A DNA stretch of 64,000 nt from Capitulum mitella (GCA_030062745.1 CP099841.1:3162001-3226000); one strand, 5' to 3'; positions 52,871-64,000 are shown, counted from the first letter of the stretch. Translations and numbers: made by a program. The notes: a model not told the origin generated them from the letters alone.

Positions 52871-55800
52871 CTTTTTTTTGCAAAACGTTTCAGTTAATTT
52901 TCAACTGGTTCCCAAGGGTGTGGTTTTTGGAAAATGATTGTGGGTGCCCAAAACGCATATGGGGACATCCAGACATTGCGCACGGGGGGGAAGGAGGGGG
53001 CCGTGACAGGCGTTTGTGCCTAAAGTTCACAAATGAAATTGAAAAGGTGTTGTGGGAGGTAAATTACAGGGTGCGTAAATCAGGGATGGCTTTATGGCGG
53101 CGACATCCTTAAAGGGAATATATCCGGTTTTTCCAATATCCCAAAAACACACTCGGGGAAATTTTTAAGATTGGTTATGAATTACCATGTAAATAAAAAG
53201 TGCATTTTGGTCATCTTAGACCAATATTTCACGCATTTTAGTTACTGTATTTACCGACAGTACTATCCGTGTGCGAAATACAATTACACAATACTAAAGG
53301 AAGGAACCAATCAGCGAGCGAAAAATACAGAGGTGAACCTTGGATGTGTCCGATGTTTATCCAACACTCGGTCTTGCTGTGACAGAATAAACGGTAGCGA
53401 CGATTGTTTTGACACAACAATAACATATTTCGACCTATTCATGTCATGTATACCTGCGGGGGAAATTCGTGAAACTGCAGCGATACTTGCCTGAATCCAT
53501 GATGGCCAATTTCATAATTTCGGTGTTCGTTAACTGCTGTCAGCTTCGACAGCGCAGAGGCTACCAACACACTAACAGGTTTTCTCTGTGATTTTCGTGT
53601 GGAAAACAAAATAGGGCAAACATATTAAACTTGGGCTGGCAGCTAGCGTACTTACTCTAGCAAAATATGAACAAACGAGAACGAGTTGGTAAGAATGAAT
53701 GGCACCTGCGCTTCATTTCATAAAAATGTCTCCTTCAGTCGTATGTGTACAGTTAAAAATCACGATTTAAAAAAAAAGTTTTTTAAGAAAAAAGCGTAAT
53801 ATGTTTGCCGTTAAAAGTGCTCAATTAAATCAAAACCACGGAACATTAAAATACTTTTTCCACTACAAATACACATTAAGGGTGTCACCGACACAGAACA
53901 GAAGCCTTTTATCGCCTATCATATGGCCAGGAACCAAAACGGCTCGGGCAGCATTGTCAGAACAGGCTGATGTACTAGTGTTAATTCGAACTTTGTTCTC
54001 TCAAACTTCACCTTTATTCGGTATCACCAAAGGGTTTATTTGGCTTCAATGGGGATGCTTGTCAGCATTTCTGCAGACGTAAAACTAACAGAGTAAAGCT
54101 ACGGACAGGGGCCCGCTGTCAAGGAGCGTAGCTGGAAAGAGGAATGGGATTCATTACCTTTCCTTCATGGATCGACGCCTTTTTCTGTTTTGTCTACTTC
54201 ATTTAGTGATTGTACCTTCACTAATCACTTCCGAGTACATGGAATTTTGGAACCGATGGACACATAATACATGAAAAATAGCAGAAACGACGAGAACCGC
54301 TTATTTTTGTTCTACAAGTGTGTCATGCCTCCATGGCTATCCATGGCACTCCTTAAGCACCGCGGCACGAAGCCGGCTAGTAGCTCAAAAAGCCACTGCC
54401 GACTTGGCATCTGCTTCCACTGATGCACCAGCAGCTGTAGCATCTGTTGTTGCTGATTTCTGAGCTGTCGCGCTAGCTGTGACAGCTACTGCTGCTGCTG
54501 GAACAGCTGTTGCGTTTGTGGGAGCAGCTGCGCAGTCAGCAGTTTGCTGGCTTCGTGCCGGAGCGCTTGAGGAATGTTATTTGTAATGATGCACTAATCG
54601 ATATGATGGAGGAATATATGAACGATTATACACTACATATTATAAATATATACATATAAACGACATGATATATAACATATGGATGCAAAATAATTCACTC
54701 CTACAATGAAAATGAACTGACTCCATCTCCATTGTTTTTCTAGTATTACGAGTACAGCAAGCCCTGTATTTTAGGTGAACGCGAATAATCATTATTGAGG
54801 TCACACAGTCAAGAAATGAAAATAAACATAAAAATTAAATCGGTCTAAGCATCAGCCCGAAAGGCAAAGACAGCGAATCTCCTTCACATCTTTATCTGGG
54901 CTTCCTGACAGCGGTCACCTCCCCCATCCAGTTCCCCGAAGATTTACTCTGTTTGCTTTATGTCTGCTGAAATGTTGTTAAGAAGAAGAGAATGCTTACC
55001 ATGTAGTGACGCTGAATAAATACAAAGTTAAACGGACTAAAGCAGGAACTAAAATTTGTGGGTGATGCACATTGCAAATGCTGCCACAACTTTATTTTGG
55101 TTCCTGTTCGAGTGAAAGATGATAAGAGGCTTTTATTTTCTTCTAGCGACATCCTTTTCTGAAATGAAATATGCAGCTTCCGGATTTTTATTTTTTTTAT
55201 TTTTTGACTGCGCATTCTTATTGCAGTGAATATTCTACTTTTACATTTAAGATTATCTGTATCGGTAATAAAAATGTGATACCTACCCTGTGTTTAACCC
55301 ACCCTGTCAAGGGGGGTGAATTTGGTCCCCAGCTAATTTTCTTGACTGCCTTTTGAAGAATTTAATTTATGTTTCTGAGACTCGCGATGCCTTTCCAAAA
55401 TGATGAGGGATTCTAAAACTGTTGATCGTTCTGTAACTTCTTGAAATACTGAGGTCTAAATCCGGTGACTACAACCCTGCCGCGCATCGCAATGCGCATT
55501 ATCACCTTCGGGAACCGTGACTTGAAATGAAATCGGCTGACTTTTGAGTATCTTTTATTTGGCATCGTATGACATTCCTATGAAGGGGATATCTGAAGCC
55601 TATTCGAGTTTCTAAGACAATGAAAGCCACTAAATCGACAGAAAAGTGATGGCCGCTAACGTTGTAACACAAACCGTTACATGCCCATTTTGACCTGACC
55701 TGACCGAAGATGTAACGCTTAAAAAACCCAAATGTTGTGGTTTTAAAAAGACCAAAAACGGGACTATCTAATGGTCCAACTTTTATCCCCCAATCATCAT

Positions 55801-55960
55801 TACTTTTAATTTTAGGGGGTCAAATTGCCCCCTCCCCGCCGTATGACGGTGTGTGCGGGCAAGAGCGCCATGATGGGCCTGGTTTTCGGGTCCTTTTGCT
55901 CGATCTGTCGCCCTTCGTCTAACACACAACTGGGTTTTGCTTGTAGTACCGAGATCGACT
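52870..55960. other. AT-rich region without a supported gene
   Basis: A degenerate GCT/GCA-rich patch (54390-54560) is the only notable feature. Open frames are short and lack support. Confidence 0.45.
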
Positions 55961-57182
55961 TTAACTCGCGCACGACCGTCGGTCGGTTACGATCATTCGC
56001 GACTGGGGGGAGGGGCAGTTGGCCGCCCCCCTTCTAATTTACGAACAGTTGGTCGCACGATAAAAATAAGCACACCGTTGGAAAGCTTGTGACGAGTAGA
56101 GTTCGAAACTTGTCTCATTTTTAGTTTTAGATAATATGTATGAAATTTACGTCCTATATATGTTTTCTCATAGCCGACTGCATGAGACCGAGAAATGGCC
56201 TGAATCTCAAGGGCTGTGACTAATAACGCATAGGTAAAGACACTGGGGCACAAGTCAAGGTCCGCAAATGCCGATACACATTTAATGTCTACAATTTGTT
56301 CAATAAATACGCCGAAACGTCGAGTTAAATACATGGCAATTCTTGCGCCGGCTGTCGACGTGCGCTGCAGCCGTATGCGGTAACAAATTGACGAGAACTA
56401 ACTTAATGGTCCCTTGATTTTTGCGACATAAGCATATCCTTGTAAATTTTATTGGTCTTAGTGGCTCTTGTGATGGTTTTTCATGCTTAAATTTTGGAAA
56501 AAATCCTTAGTTACCAATCTATACAATTGGCGCAGCTTTATTTGCGAGAGGATGTTTATTTCCAAAATATGATATTTCTCAAACTTTTTGAGGTTCCTGG
56601 TATTACGTCTGTGGAAGCTTAGTTCTGCCATTCTCTACCCATTCTGAGTAATTCATCGCTGATTTTGACGGTGGTACATTTTGGGTCACTACAGTTATTC
56701 GTGACCTGACCTCAGGTCAAAGGCTGGAGGTCATTGATGCTTTGCCCAATGACGGTTACTAGATGTCTGCTTCATTCCACACAAAAATGTTATGAAATAT
56801 TTCGTCAATTTCCGAAAAAACGACGACATGTGTTAAAAATGGGCTTGACCTTAGGTCAATGACTCGGAAGATTCCGAAAAATCTGAGATAGCAGATTTGT
56901 TCCACCTATCACGATCACTAATCCCTGAAAGCATTATTGAGATGTCTTGTTTTGCGAAAAAAGTTACATGGCGCTAAACTTTTTTGGACATAGGTCAGTT
57001 TGACCTGACCTAGGTCAGGCACCTGACCTGACCTGGGGTCAAAATTTTGGCACAAGATGTAAAACTGATGAAGTAAAAGGTACACAAAGTTTCGTGGCTC
57101 TGTGTTCGTTCCGTTCTCTCGCAATCCCAGAAAAACCTTAGGGGGGGCGGTCAACTGCCCCCCCCCAGTCGGGGCGGGTTAT
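55961..57182 (+). mobile_element. family G TTAA element, copy G3
   Basis: The left flank is TTAA 55961-55964, then CTCGCGCACGACC. The right end is GGGGCGGG at 57178, followed by TTAT. It is 1214 bp, with the same orientation as G2 and uninterrupted at the A3 site. Both ends carry the family's GC-rich stems. Confidence 0.75.
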
Positions 57183-57755
57183 TAAAAGGCGCATGTTTCT
57201 GTCATGCCGAATTTGCCCAGTCTTCCTCCAATACCCAAACTGACGGCGACTCCCCTCTCTCGTAACCGGGTGGGGACCGCCTCCCCACCAGCTCGACCCG
57301 GCGCCCAGTCAAGGCCACCGGTATGGTGCAAATTTGCAGAGGACTGCCCGGCCACTAGTCCGCCGACAACACCGCCACCTAACGGTGATCGCTTTCCGAT
57401 GCCACGATACTTGTGAGACTGCCTGGACGTTGAGCTTACCGCAACAAGTCATGCGATGTACAACACGAGGGTTCGGCGACCTTTGGCCCCAGCGTTCTCA
57501 TAAAGCGTTTTCCGCGTCCATGTGTACGAACAAAACGCCGAAAATAAGTGGATCACTAATGACCTCGTCATGCTTCCTTTGTGATGCCCTGTTTATGGGA
57601 TCGTACATATCTGGCGGCATACTCTCGGAGATTGATTCTTTGAGTCGCTGACCTGAATGTCCGTGATATTTAGGCTATAGCCGTATACTGAGCAGTTCGA
57701 CACTCCCACCGTCTCAGATACGCCACACGATGGTATTACCCTTCGGAACACAACT
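57183..57755. other. spacer between G3 and the DNAJA 3' end
   Basis: No gene recognised. A proline-rich plus-strand open frame near 57204-57416 is probably compositional. Confidence 0.4.
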
Positions 57756-57771
57756 AGCTCCTACCATTCAG

Positions 57772-57777
57772 TTTATT
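57772..57777 (-). terminator. poly(A) signal of DNAJA
   Basis: AATAAA on the minus strand (TTTATT on plus), 327 nt past the stop codon. The implied 3' untranslated region is about 350 nt, GC-rich near the stop and AT-rich at the end. Confidence 0.6.
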
Positions 57778-58103
57778 GTTCACATATGACAATATACAAT
57801 ACACAAGCAGGGTGAATAAATCACAAAGAACCTACAAGTCGACTGAAATACAACCTAGCAGCATGAACGGAAATCACCGCGGTATTACGCGCGAGTTGCG
57901 GCGGAGGCGCGCGCCGTCTGTGTGCCAGCCGAACAGAAATGGTCGCCGTCGAAGCGTCTTTGGCGGGCTCCGGCGGCCGCTGCCCGGCCGCGGCGGCGCT
58001 GGAGGTGTGCCGGCCGCGCCGCTATCACACTGGAGAACGTCACGTATGTACAGGCGCGCGCGCAGCGGCGGCCGTGGCGGTGAGGGCGGCTCCCGACTGG
58101 TCA

Positions 58104-58269
58104 CTAGTGGGTCTGACATTGGACGGGCCCGCCGCCCCGGCCGTGGTGCATGCCCTCGTCCTCGTCGTAGGCGTTTCCGTGCGCGTGGTGCTGGCGGCGG
58201 CTCTCCTGCTTGGGGTCGAGGTCGATCAGCGCCACCATCTCGGCGTCCTCCGGCAGCGAGACCTCCGGC
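58104..58269 (-). CDS. DNAJA1: DNAJA last exon with CaaX-type end
   Basis: Acceptor CTCCGCCGACAG at 58272-58270, chosen among several AGs because phase and homology agree ([16 protein letters not shown]). It encodes [11 protein letters not shown], a His/Asp/Glu-rich stretch and VQCQTH before TAG at 58106-58104. Confidence 0.92.
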
Positions 58270-60841
58270 CTGTCGGCGGAGCGCGACTCGGTCAGCGGTG
58301 GCGCGGTCAGCGCCAGCCGAGGCCAGGCAGGGTCGTTTGCCACGCAAGGCACAGTCTCACCATTCCTTCTCAGGGCATCAGTCTTTTTTACACGCAGAAC
58401 CGTCCAATCAGAATACGGGTGTCGGAAAACAGGCTCATGACCCAACAAACAACACGAAGTTCATGAGGATCTGACACGGATGCGGCGACGTAGGATGTTC
58501 GAGCGACACTGGCTGCCCAGCAAACCTACCTCGGGGGGAGCAGGGCTTCCAGCTGGGCGGTCACCGCCGGGTTCAGCCGCTCGGGGAAATTCACCAGGAA
58601 CTGGATGATGAGACGGCCCTTCTCGAACGGGTTCTTGTAATGCGGCATGCCCTCGTTCAGGACACACTTGATCACGCCGTGCTTAATGACCTCCCCTGGA
58701 ACGCGAGGCGACAGTAAGCACACAATGGCGCTCACTCCCTCATGGCAAACAAACGTACGGCCGGCGGCACGTCATTTGTGGAAGGAAAAAGAACCAAGTC
58801 TTGTGCGACAGGTGAAGTCGCATGTCTCAAAGTTTACCCGAACAGTGAGCCGCACCAATGACCTGCGTCAGTCCCTGTTCCACCGTCACACATCGGTCCA
58901 CGAGGCTCAGGAGCCGTCCCAAGTCCCGGTACAGCGGCGAGCCGCGGCATCCGCTGGCGCCACCTACCCGGTATGCAGGTGATGACCAGCGCCCGCTGGT
59001 CCAGGGTGGTGATGGCCCGCTGGAAGCCGCACAGCGCTTCCACCAGCTCAATATCCATCCGCATCACGAGGTCTTCGCCGTCTCGCCTGCGGACAGGTCA
59101 CAGTTAGCGACCCCGGCCGGCCAATGGACATCGTCCGAACCGTGTACAGTAGACATCAACAGGCCTCCCACAGATACCACACCCTACACGTCTGAACCAG
59201 AATATACTAAAGCACGAAACGCCTCAGCAGGCATCATCGTAGAACGCTGTTCAAACAGCGAACGCACGGAAGCAGATATCTTTTATCAACGTCAATGCGG
59301 CGCTGATGGAGATCCAGAACCCAGCCGCCTTGTGTCCCGCCTGCCGGCAGCCCAGCCCCAGGTGATCACTCACTTGAATACGCTATGTTCGCGCTCGTCG
59401 AGCACGATGATGATATCCCCCGGTTCTAGACCGGGCTCCTGGTCTCCCTCGCCGCTGAAAGTGATCCGCTGGTCGTCCGACATGCCCTTGTCGATGTGCA
59501 CCTCCAGGATCTTCTTCGTCCGCACCACCTGTCGGACGTTTGGCGGATGTCACAACAGATGCGACCGCACGTACGACCGACGCCGATGGAGGCATCGAAA
59601 TATAACGGACTCCGCAACAGCTGTCATCCCTGCCGCTGTCAAAATACAAAACACACCGGGAAACGACGAGAAGGAAATAGGCCATTCTGTTTCATACCTT
59701 TAACTCATTGGGGGACTAGTTATTATCAGAGAGACCGGATGAAAAACCGCAAAACTTAGAATGCGCATTCCAAATTCTTCACAATGATAATTGGCCTTGA
59801 ATCATCTCGAGGACAGCCAAAACATGAACCAATTCTCACCAAAGGCAAATGCAAACACACAAAAACGCTGCTTCTATCCATAATATCCAACAGCTGAGAG
59901 GCGCAGAACCTAGGGCCAGGGTTCGGACGCACCTTCTTGCCGCTGCACTGTTTACACCTGTCGCGCGGGTTGATGCGCTCGCCCTGGCCGCGGCACTCGT
60001 CGCACATGGACTGGATCTGCTGCACGAAGCCCGGGCCGAGCTGCTGCACCCGGATCTGCATGCCCGAGCCGCGGCAGTTGGGGCACGTCTCGACGGCACC
60101 CTTCTTGCCGCCGCGTCCCTCGCACTTGTCGCAGATGACGTTCTTCTGCAGCGCCAGCTTGCGCGTGGCGCCGTTGTACAGCTCCTCCAGTGTCACCTGC
60201 AGCTGGTGGACCACGTTCTTGCCCCTGCGAAGCAGCCCGGAGACGTGTAAACGACGTGTGTGAACGCAACAGATGACAGAAAACTGACAATCCGTCCGGA
60301 CTGCAGTGGAAAACGCCTGGGACCACAAACTGCAAACAATTAAAAAATAAAAAAATAAATAAAATAAAAACACTAGAAGAAGAGGAGGCATACTATTTTC
60401 AAGAAACGGAACCCCCAACTCGAGAGGTGCAACCCAACCTCCATATGGCTTTTGTTACGGGCTTTGCCACTTAAAGCCATTATACTTCCCACCTCACGCA
60501 TTTAGTCTCCGGCTCACCTTCTCTCACGCTCCTTCCGCATTCCGCCGCCGCCGAAGAACATGTCGAAGATGTCCATGGGCGAGTGGAAGTTGCCGCCGCC
60601 AGATCCGCCCTCTTTGATGGCCTGCTCGCCACCCTCGTCATAGATCTGGCGCTTCTTCTCGTCAGAGAGCACCTCGTACGCCTGCGAGATGGCCTTGAAC
60701 CGCTCGCCCTCCGACGGGTTCTTGTCGGGATGGAACTTAAGCGCCAGCTTCCTGTAGGCCTTCTTCAACTCATCCATAGTGGCAGTGGGCTTGACGCCCA
60801 GGACGTCATAGTATCCAGTCTCCTTCACCATCGTGTCAGAT
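58104..60841 (-). CDS. DNAJA1: DnaJ homolog subfamily A (DNAJA1/A4-type Hsp40), complete coding region in six exons
   Basis: Assembled as join(60831..60518, 60224..59933, 59528..59374, 59086..58968, 58695..58530, 58269..58104): 1212 nt, 403 residues plus stop, close to the ~397 of vertebrate DNAJA1. All introns are GT-AG and all phases agree (2,0,2,1,2). Residues 5-67 are the J domain, with HPD at 34-36, which stimulates Hsp70 ATPase. A Gly/Phe-rich linker follows (about 73-104). The zinc-finger domain has four CxxC pairs, at 136/139, 152/155, 179/182 and 195/198. The substrate-binding beta domains include [17 protein letters not shown] and LVEALCGFQ. The C-terminus is VQCQTH, a CaaX-type box that in DNAJA1 is farnesylated (usually CQTS). 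It acts as a cytosolic co-chaperone of Hsp70 in folding and mitochondrial import. DNAJA1 and DNAJA4 cannot be separated here. Confidence 0.96.
58530..58695 (-). CDS. DNAJA1: DNAJA exon, C-terminal domain
   Basis: Acceptor GCGTTCCAG; encodes [17 protein letters not shown], then [14 protein letters not shown] and ALLPP; donor CCG-AG|GTAGGT, phase 2. Confidence 0.95.
58968..59086 (-). CDS. DNAJA1: DNAJA exon, substrate-binding domain part 2
   Basis: Acceptor CTGTCCGCAG; encodes [20 protein letters not shown] to LVITCIP; donor CCG-G|GTAGGT, phase 1. Confidence 0.95.
59374..59528 (-). CDS. DNAJA1: DNAJA exon, substrate-binding domain part 1
   Basis: Acceptor GTCCGACAG; encodes [16 protein letters not shown] through EREHSVF; donor TTC-AA|GTGAGT, phase 2. 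Confidence 0.95.
59933..60224 (-). CDS. DNAJA1: DNAJA exon with zinc-finger domain
   Basis: Acceptor CTTCGCAG; encodes [20 protein letters not shown] and all eight zinc-binding cysteines ([32 protein letters not shown]). Donor AAG|GTGCGT, phase 0. Confidence 0.95.
60518..60841 (-). CDS. DNAJA1: DNAJA exon with start codon and J domain
   Basis: The acceptor CATTTTTTCAG ends at 60842. It is followed by ten untranslated bases and ATG 60831, so the 5' leader is split and a non-coding first exon lies upstream. It encodes [13 protein letters not shown] to the Gly-rich linker and ends AGA-AG|GTGAGC (phase 2). Confidence 0.95.
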
Positions 60842-61479
60842 CTGAAAAAATGGGACTCTGTTATCTTGCTGAACAGATGGCAGCAATGGAATGAGTTTAA
60901 GATTTTTTCAGTACATCGATGACTGACTAGCCATGTAAGAACCACAATTCTCTTTGGAAATGCAAATTGCATGCCTGTTACAGCATTACCTACAAAATTA
61001 ATAGTCAGTGAAATTAAGTACAAACTGGCAAAAAAATGCAGTGAGAACACGTAATAAATAATAAGTAAACAAAGGAAATCGCAACCTTGCACTTCTGCAT
61101 GTCATCACTGCTGATCTGTCATGTATGTCACAAGGTGACATCATTACCAAAATGCAGCTTTCATTTCCGACTGGGATTAACATAATACAAGGAAACTGGT
61201 ACTAGTCCATCAGACCTAATCCTTCTGCAGAAATAAGGTGCAGAAATACAAAGCCACCCAGCCATATCCCATGTAAATGAAAAAAATACATGTACTTACA
61301 TACTACATAGAAGGCATCTACTTCATGTCCCATCCATACCATAACTTACCCCAAATAACCTTATGAAGTTATGTAACATGAACCACCGCTGCCTTCACAG
61401 CTTTAGCTGGTAAGCAGCAATGAGCTCCATGCTAGACAAACTCTGCCAAATGACATGCCCAAAAGTTCACAAAAGTGTT
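60842..61479. other. DNAJA 5' intron and upstream DNA
   Basis: No further exon was located. The non-coding first exon and promoter may lie in the CpG-rich stretch near 62170-62480, beyond the purine/pyrimidine block. I found no convincing heat-shock element. Confidence 0.4.
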
Positions 61480-62045
61480 GTACAAAAAAGGGAGGGACAG
61501 GGACAGGGAACATAACCAGGACAAGGCAACGTGAAAGGCCAGAGGGGTAGCATGATTGGACAGCTCCCAAGAGGCAGACTGGGACAAGACCATCATGGGA
61601 CCAAAATGGAACAGGCAGAGGCAACAGGAATGGGATGAGATATGAACAGAGAGTGGGATGGGACACGCACATGGAGGGAGCATGGACAAGAAGGGATGGG
61701 AGGGAAGGGAAGGGACACAAAGGGATGGGACAGGAACAGAAATGGGACTGGGACAGATCAGGCTGAGAGGGCTCATGGACAGTGGGGGTAAAATGGAGCC
61801 AGACAGGAAGTCGGACTGGGATGAGACAGAGAATGGGATGGTGCCCATCCCACCCTCCTTGCCCATGATCGATGTCAGTTCCCCTTTATCTGTCCCATCC
61901 CAGCACCCTGTCCAATCCCAGCCTCCCTCCCATTCCAGTACCCTTTCCAAATCCAGCCCCCCTCCCTGTCCTAGTCCCATCTGTCACTGACCCCGTCCCC
62001 CATCCCTCCCTTTATCCCTATGCCAGTCTCCCTTTTAACCCTTTT
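61480..62045. repeat. inverted purine-then-pyrimidine block
   Basis: 61480-61845 is purine-rich with GGGACAGG/GGGATGGGA motifs. At about 61848 it switches to pyrimidine-rich sequence with CCCATCCC/CTGTCCC motifs up to 62045. The halves are degenerate reverse complements (GGGATGGTGCCCATCCC at the switch). It lies 0.6-1.2 kb upstream of the DNAJA coding start. Confidence 0.7.
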
Positions 62046-62518
62046 CTAGATTACTTTGTCTTAGTGCCAGCAGTAACTTCCCAGTGACATGTTTCTGAAA
62101 CCTGGGCCAAACTGTCAATGTCCACTGACAGCATATCTCCCCACTAGCTTGATAATGTGTTCAAGTCCCAGCTGTGAAAGGGCACTTTGCGTGGCAACGG
62201 TCGGACAGGCGTCAACTCGCCCTAATCGCTAGTCACCTGCGACAGTGGCGCCACGGACGGTGGCCGCGAAACTATACGACTTTTAGAATCGCCCTCCACA
62301 CTAAGTTAACTAGCGCATTCCAGCACCTTCCAGTGACTGCGGGGCGGCGTTCATGAGGCGTTAAGTTGGGTCGTAGGCGTAATGCGTCGTCTGAGGCGCC
62401 GTACAGGATATTAGGGGCCGCAGGCCGATAACTGCGCGATAAGACTAGGCTCGGGCCAAAAAGGATCGCGCCAAGCGCGGTATTAGGCTACATCTCAATA
62501 AAGACCGTATGCTAGACC

Positions 62519-62925
62519 AGGTTCGTACTGCAAAAGGTTCGTACGGAAATGGCCAGTCAGAAAAAAGGTTCGCAAGGAAGGAGGTTCTTAACCAAAGGCT
62601 TGTTAGCTTAAGGTTTGTATCACAAAAGGTTGGTATCGGAAAAGGACCGGACCTAAAATAGCAATCTGGCCTGACCTAACCTAACCTCTGTTAGACCAGC
62701 CAAGTCCGATCGCACCCTTTAAAGGATTGCAGTCTCTAGTATTCTATTCCAAGCCTTCGGTGCCGGGTTGCGCCGTCGGCTCAAACCCGGAACCAACCTT
62801 TAACGATACGAATCTTGTCCGACACGAACCTTTGCCGACACAAGTTTAATGTTTATGAACCTTAGGCTATGAGCATTTCCCCATGCGAACCCTTGAATTA
62901 CGAACCTTGGTCCCGGTTGCCCCTT
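62519..62925. repeat. 16-bp minisatellite in two inverted arms
   Basis: The left arm (62519-62660) has about eight or nine units like AAAAGGTTCGTACGGA. The right arm (62797-62925) has about eight units of the reverse complement, such as GTCCGACACGAACCTT. They flank about 135 bp that includes GGCCTGACCTAACCTAACC. Units are diverged but the 16-bp rhythm is clear on both sides. Confidence 0.75.
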
Positions 62926-63240
62926 CTGGGTCGCTCGAGATAACGTACTACTCCCTTATTTACCCACCAATGGTACGAGCTCAATGCACTAGCGAGCAGA
63001 TAGTTTCATGTTGTCACCAGTCGCCGTCCGAGGCGCTACTGTCTCGGCTGACGGAAGACTAGGGCGAGTGGGAACGGTCGGGCAGGCGTTTCACATGGCG
63101 ATCGGAGATCGCAATGGAAAGACGTTAGTGGATCACGGTTGGCACCTCATGGCATCATCGTAAAAACGGAATGGGGAATGTCAATACTGTCCGATTTACG
63201 GCTAGTTGCCAGCCAAAGTCCACCCCGATGACCTGACGCG
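62926..63240. other. spacer, no gene seen
   Basis: AACGGTCGGGCAGGCGT at 63073 repeats AACGGTCGGACAGGCGT at 62196 in direct orientation. These may be related edges of an unrecognised element. Confidence 0.35.
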
Positions 63241-63633
63241 GGGGACAAAGGGGCCAGAGGGGGGCATTTTTTTGCTTACTGTAATCCTCGCGTTTATTGA
63301 CCGATTTTAATGTAATTGGCATGAATCGAGAGGTAATCGATTAAACTTTTCCCTTAGGCTCATACGTCCAGAATCTTGAGGAAATGTACAGGCCTTCACA
63401 GGCTTGGAAAACGAGTGGAACACTGCAAAACTGCACTGCACTTTTTGGAAACACAGCATCGACTAAAAGTTTAAAATAATTCTTAAGCTTTTACTAGCCA
63501 TTTCATACTAGCAAGTATAACCTGCAATGTTCGTATAATATTGGCACAGACGGTGCTAGGGGCAAGAAAAAGGGAGCAACGTCATGCTCACACGTGGATC
63601 CTCGTTAAACCGACAAATGCTGGCAAATAATAT
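63241..63633 (+). mobile_element. old, truncated family A relative
   Basis: The sequence follows the A1 interior in order: GGGGGCA, ACCGATTT, ATGAATCGAGAG, TTCACAGG, CTAGYCAT, GTATAATRTTRGCA, then CACACGT. It is far more diverged than A1-A5, lacks both termini, and stops where the hAT-like MITE at 63634 begins. It is either an ancient copy or a related subfamily. Confidence 0.6.
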
Positions 63634-63895
63634 CATGGGCGGATCCAGGCGATGCACTTAGAGGGGTCAACTCTGCAACCGCGTGACTTAACCTACCCCA
63701 AGACCCTGGTTTCTTTTTTTTTATTTTGGCCACTCTGCCATTTTCTCAAACGATCACTTCTATAGGCCAAGCATCGCTTCGGAAACAAAATATCTACCAT
63801 TCCCATCCGATGACGAGGGGGAAAAAGACGTGTTAAACCGGAATTTCCCACAAAAGTGAATCATGGCCCTGATGGTCCCCTTGGATCTGCCACTG
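63634..63895. mobile_element. hAT-like MITE, ~262 bp
   Basis: It starts CATGGGCGGATCCAGG and ends CCTTGGATCTGCCACTG, which are inverted (consensus CAGTGGCGGATCCAGG, a common hAT end). Flanks AATAATAT and AAAAATGC match poorly. It lies at the broken edge of the old family A relative. Confidence 0.5.
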
Positions 63896-64000
63896 AAAAA
63901 TGCACACGAAACACGGAGGGAAGACAAACTTCCAGAAACGATATAAGTGGAATCAGGATTGGGCACGGCAGCATGGGATGGGGATTTGATAACGGATGCC

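Noticed and set aside
57874-58474. Long GC-rich open frames on both strands over the end of the DNAJA gene
   Set aside because: They overlap the DNAJA last exon and its GC-rich 3' region; only the minus frame ending VQCQTH has homology and correct splice phase.
59756-60418. 220-codon minus-strand open frame taken as a single exon
   Set aside because: It reads through both DNAJA splice sites into introns; the real exon is 59933-60224.
61872-62087. Serine/proline-rich open frame upstream of DNAJA
   Set aside because: Translation of the pyrimidine-rich half of the inverted block; low complexity only.

Overview
The window is nuclear DNA of an animal. The coding exons are GC-rich and split by ordinary GT-AG introns. 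CpG is not visibly depleted, which suits an invertebrate with little DNA methylation. A crustacean or other arthropod is possible, but I cannot fix the taxon. Two host genes can be built exon by exon with matching splice phases, and both lie on the minus strand. The first is an LRRC43-like leucine-rich-repeat gene (about 23.65 kb down to at least 3.0 kb, probably 1.7 kb). The second is a complete type I Hsp40 co-chaperone of the DNAJA1/A4 group (60.84 to 58.10 kb; 403 codons plus stop). A short plus-strand terminal exon of unknown identity (17.9-18.2 kb) sits inside the largest LRRC43-like intron.

Most of the rest is mobile and repetitive DNA. The main component is a set of non-autonomous, roughly 1.1-1.5 kb elements ending CC..GG and flanked by TTAA, the signature of the piggyBac superfamily. 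I separate family A (five full copies and one fragment), family G (three copies), family H (three copies) and a fragmentary family L. A, G and H share an architecture: GC-rich foldback stems just inside both ends, and an interior packed with AGGTCA/TGACCT hexamers. These hexamers form DR1, DR4 and IR1 arrangements and the extended half-site TCAAGGTCA, which are the binding patterns of nuclear receptors. One A copy is inserted in a G copy and the other two G copies preserve the empty site. Another A copy splits a hAT-like MITE. A third fills most of an LRRC43-like intron and stops 37 bp from the splice donor.

Between 30.7 and 35.8 kb there is a nested composite. An outer element with ~60 bp inverted ends is interrupted by a 4.3 kb foldback-like element with near-identical long inverted arms, built of 276-bp tandem units and flanked by a 9-bp target duplication. 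The core of this element holds unrelated GC-rich DNA with a promoter-like cluster and an open reading frame, so it may be captured host sequence.

A further unusual feature is that two splice donors of the LRRC43-like gene, after exon 1 and after exon 5, are each embedded in a tandem array of ~42-44 bp units that repeats the donor itself into the intron. The remaining DNA contains several degenerate minisatellites (18.2, 37.4-38.3, 50.2-51.7 kb), two large inverted simple-sequence structures upstream of the DNAJA gene (61.5-62.0 and 62.5-62.9 kb), TA/TG microsatellites, and stretches in which I see no gene. I saw no rRNA, tRNA, CRISPR array, retroelement reading frame or transposase.
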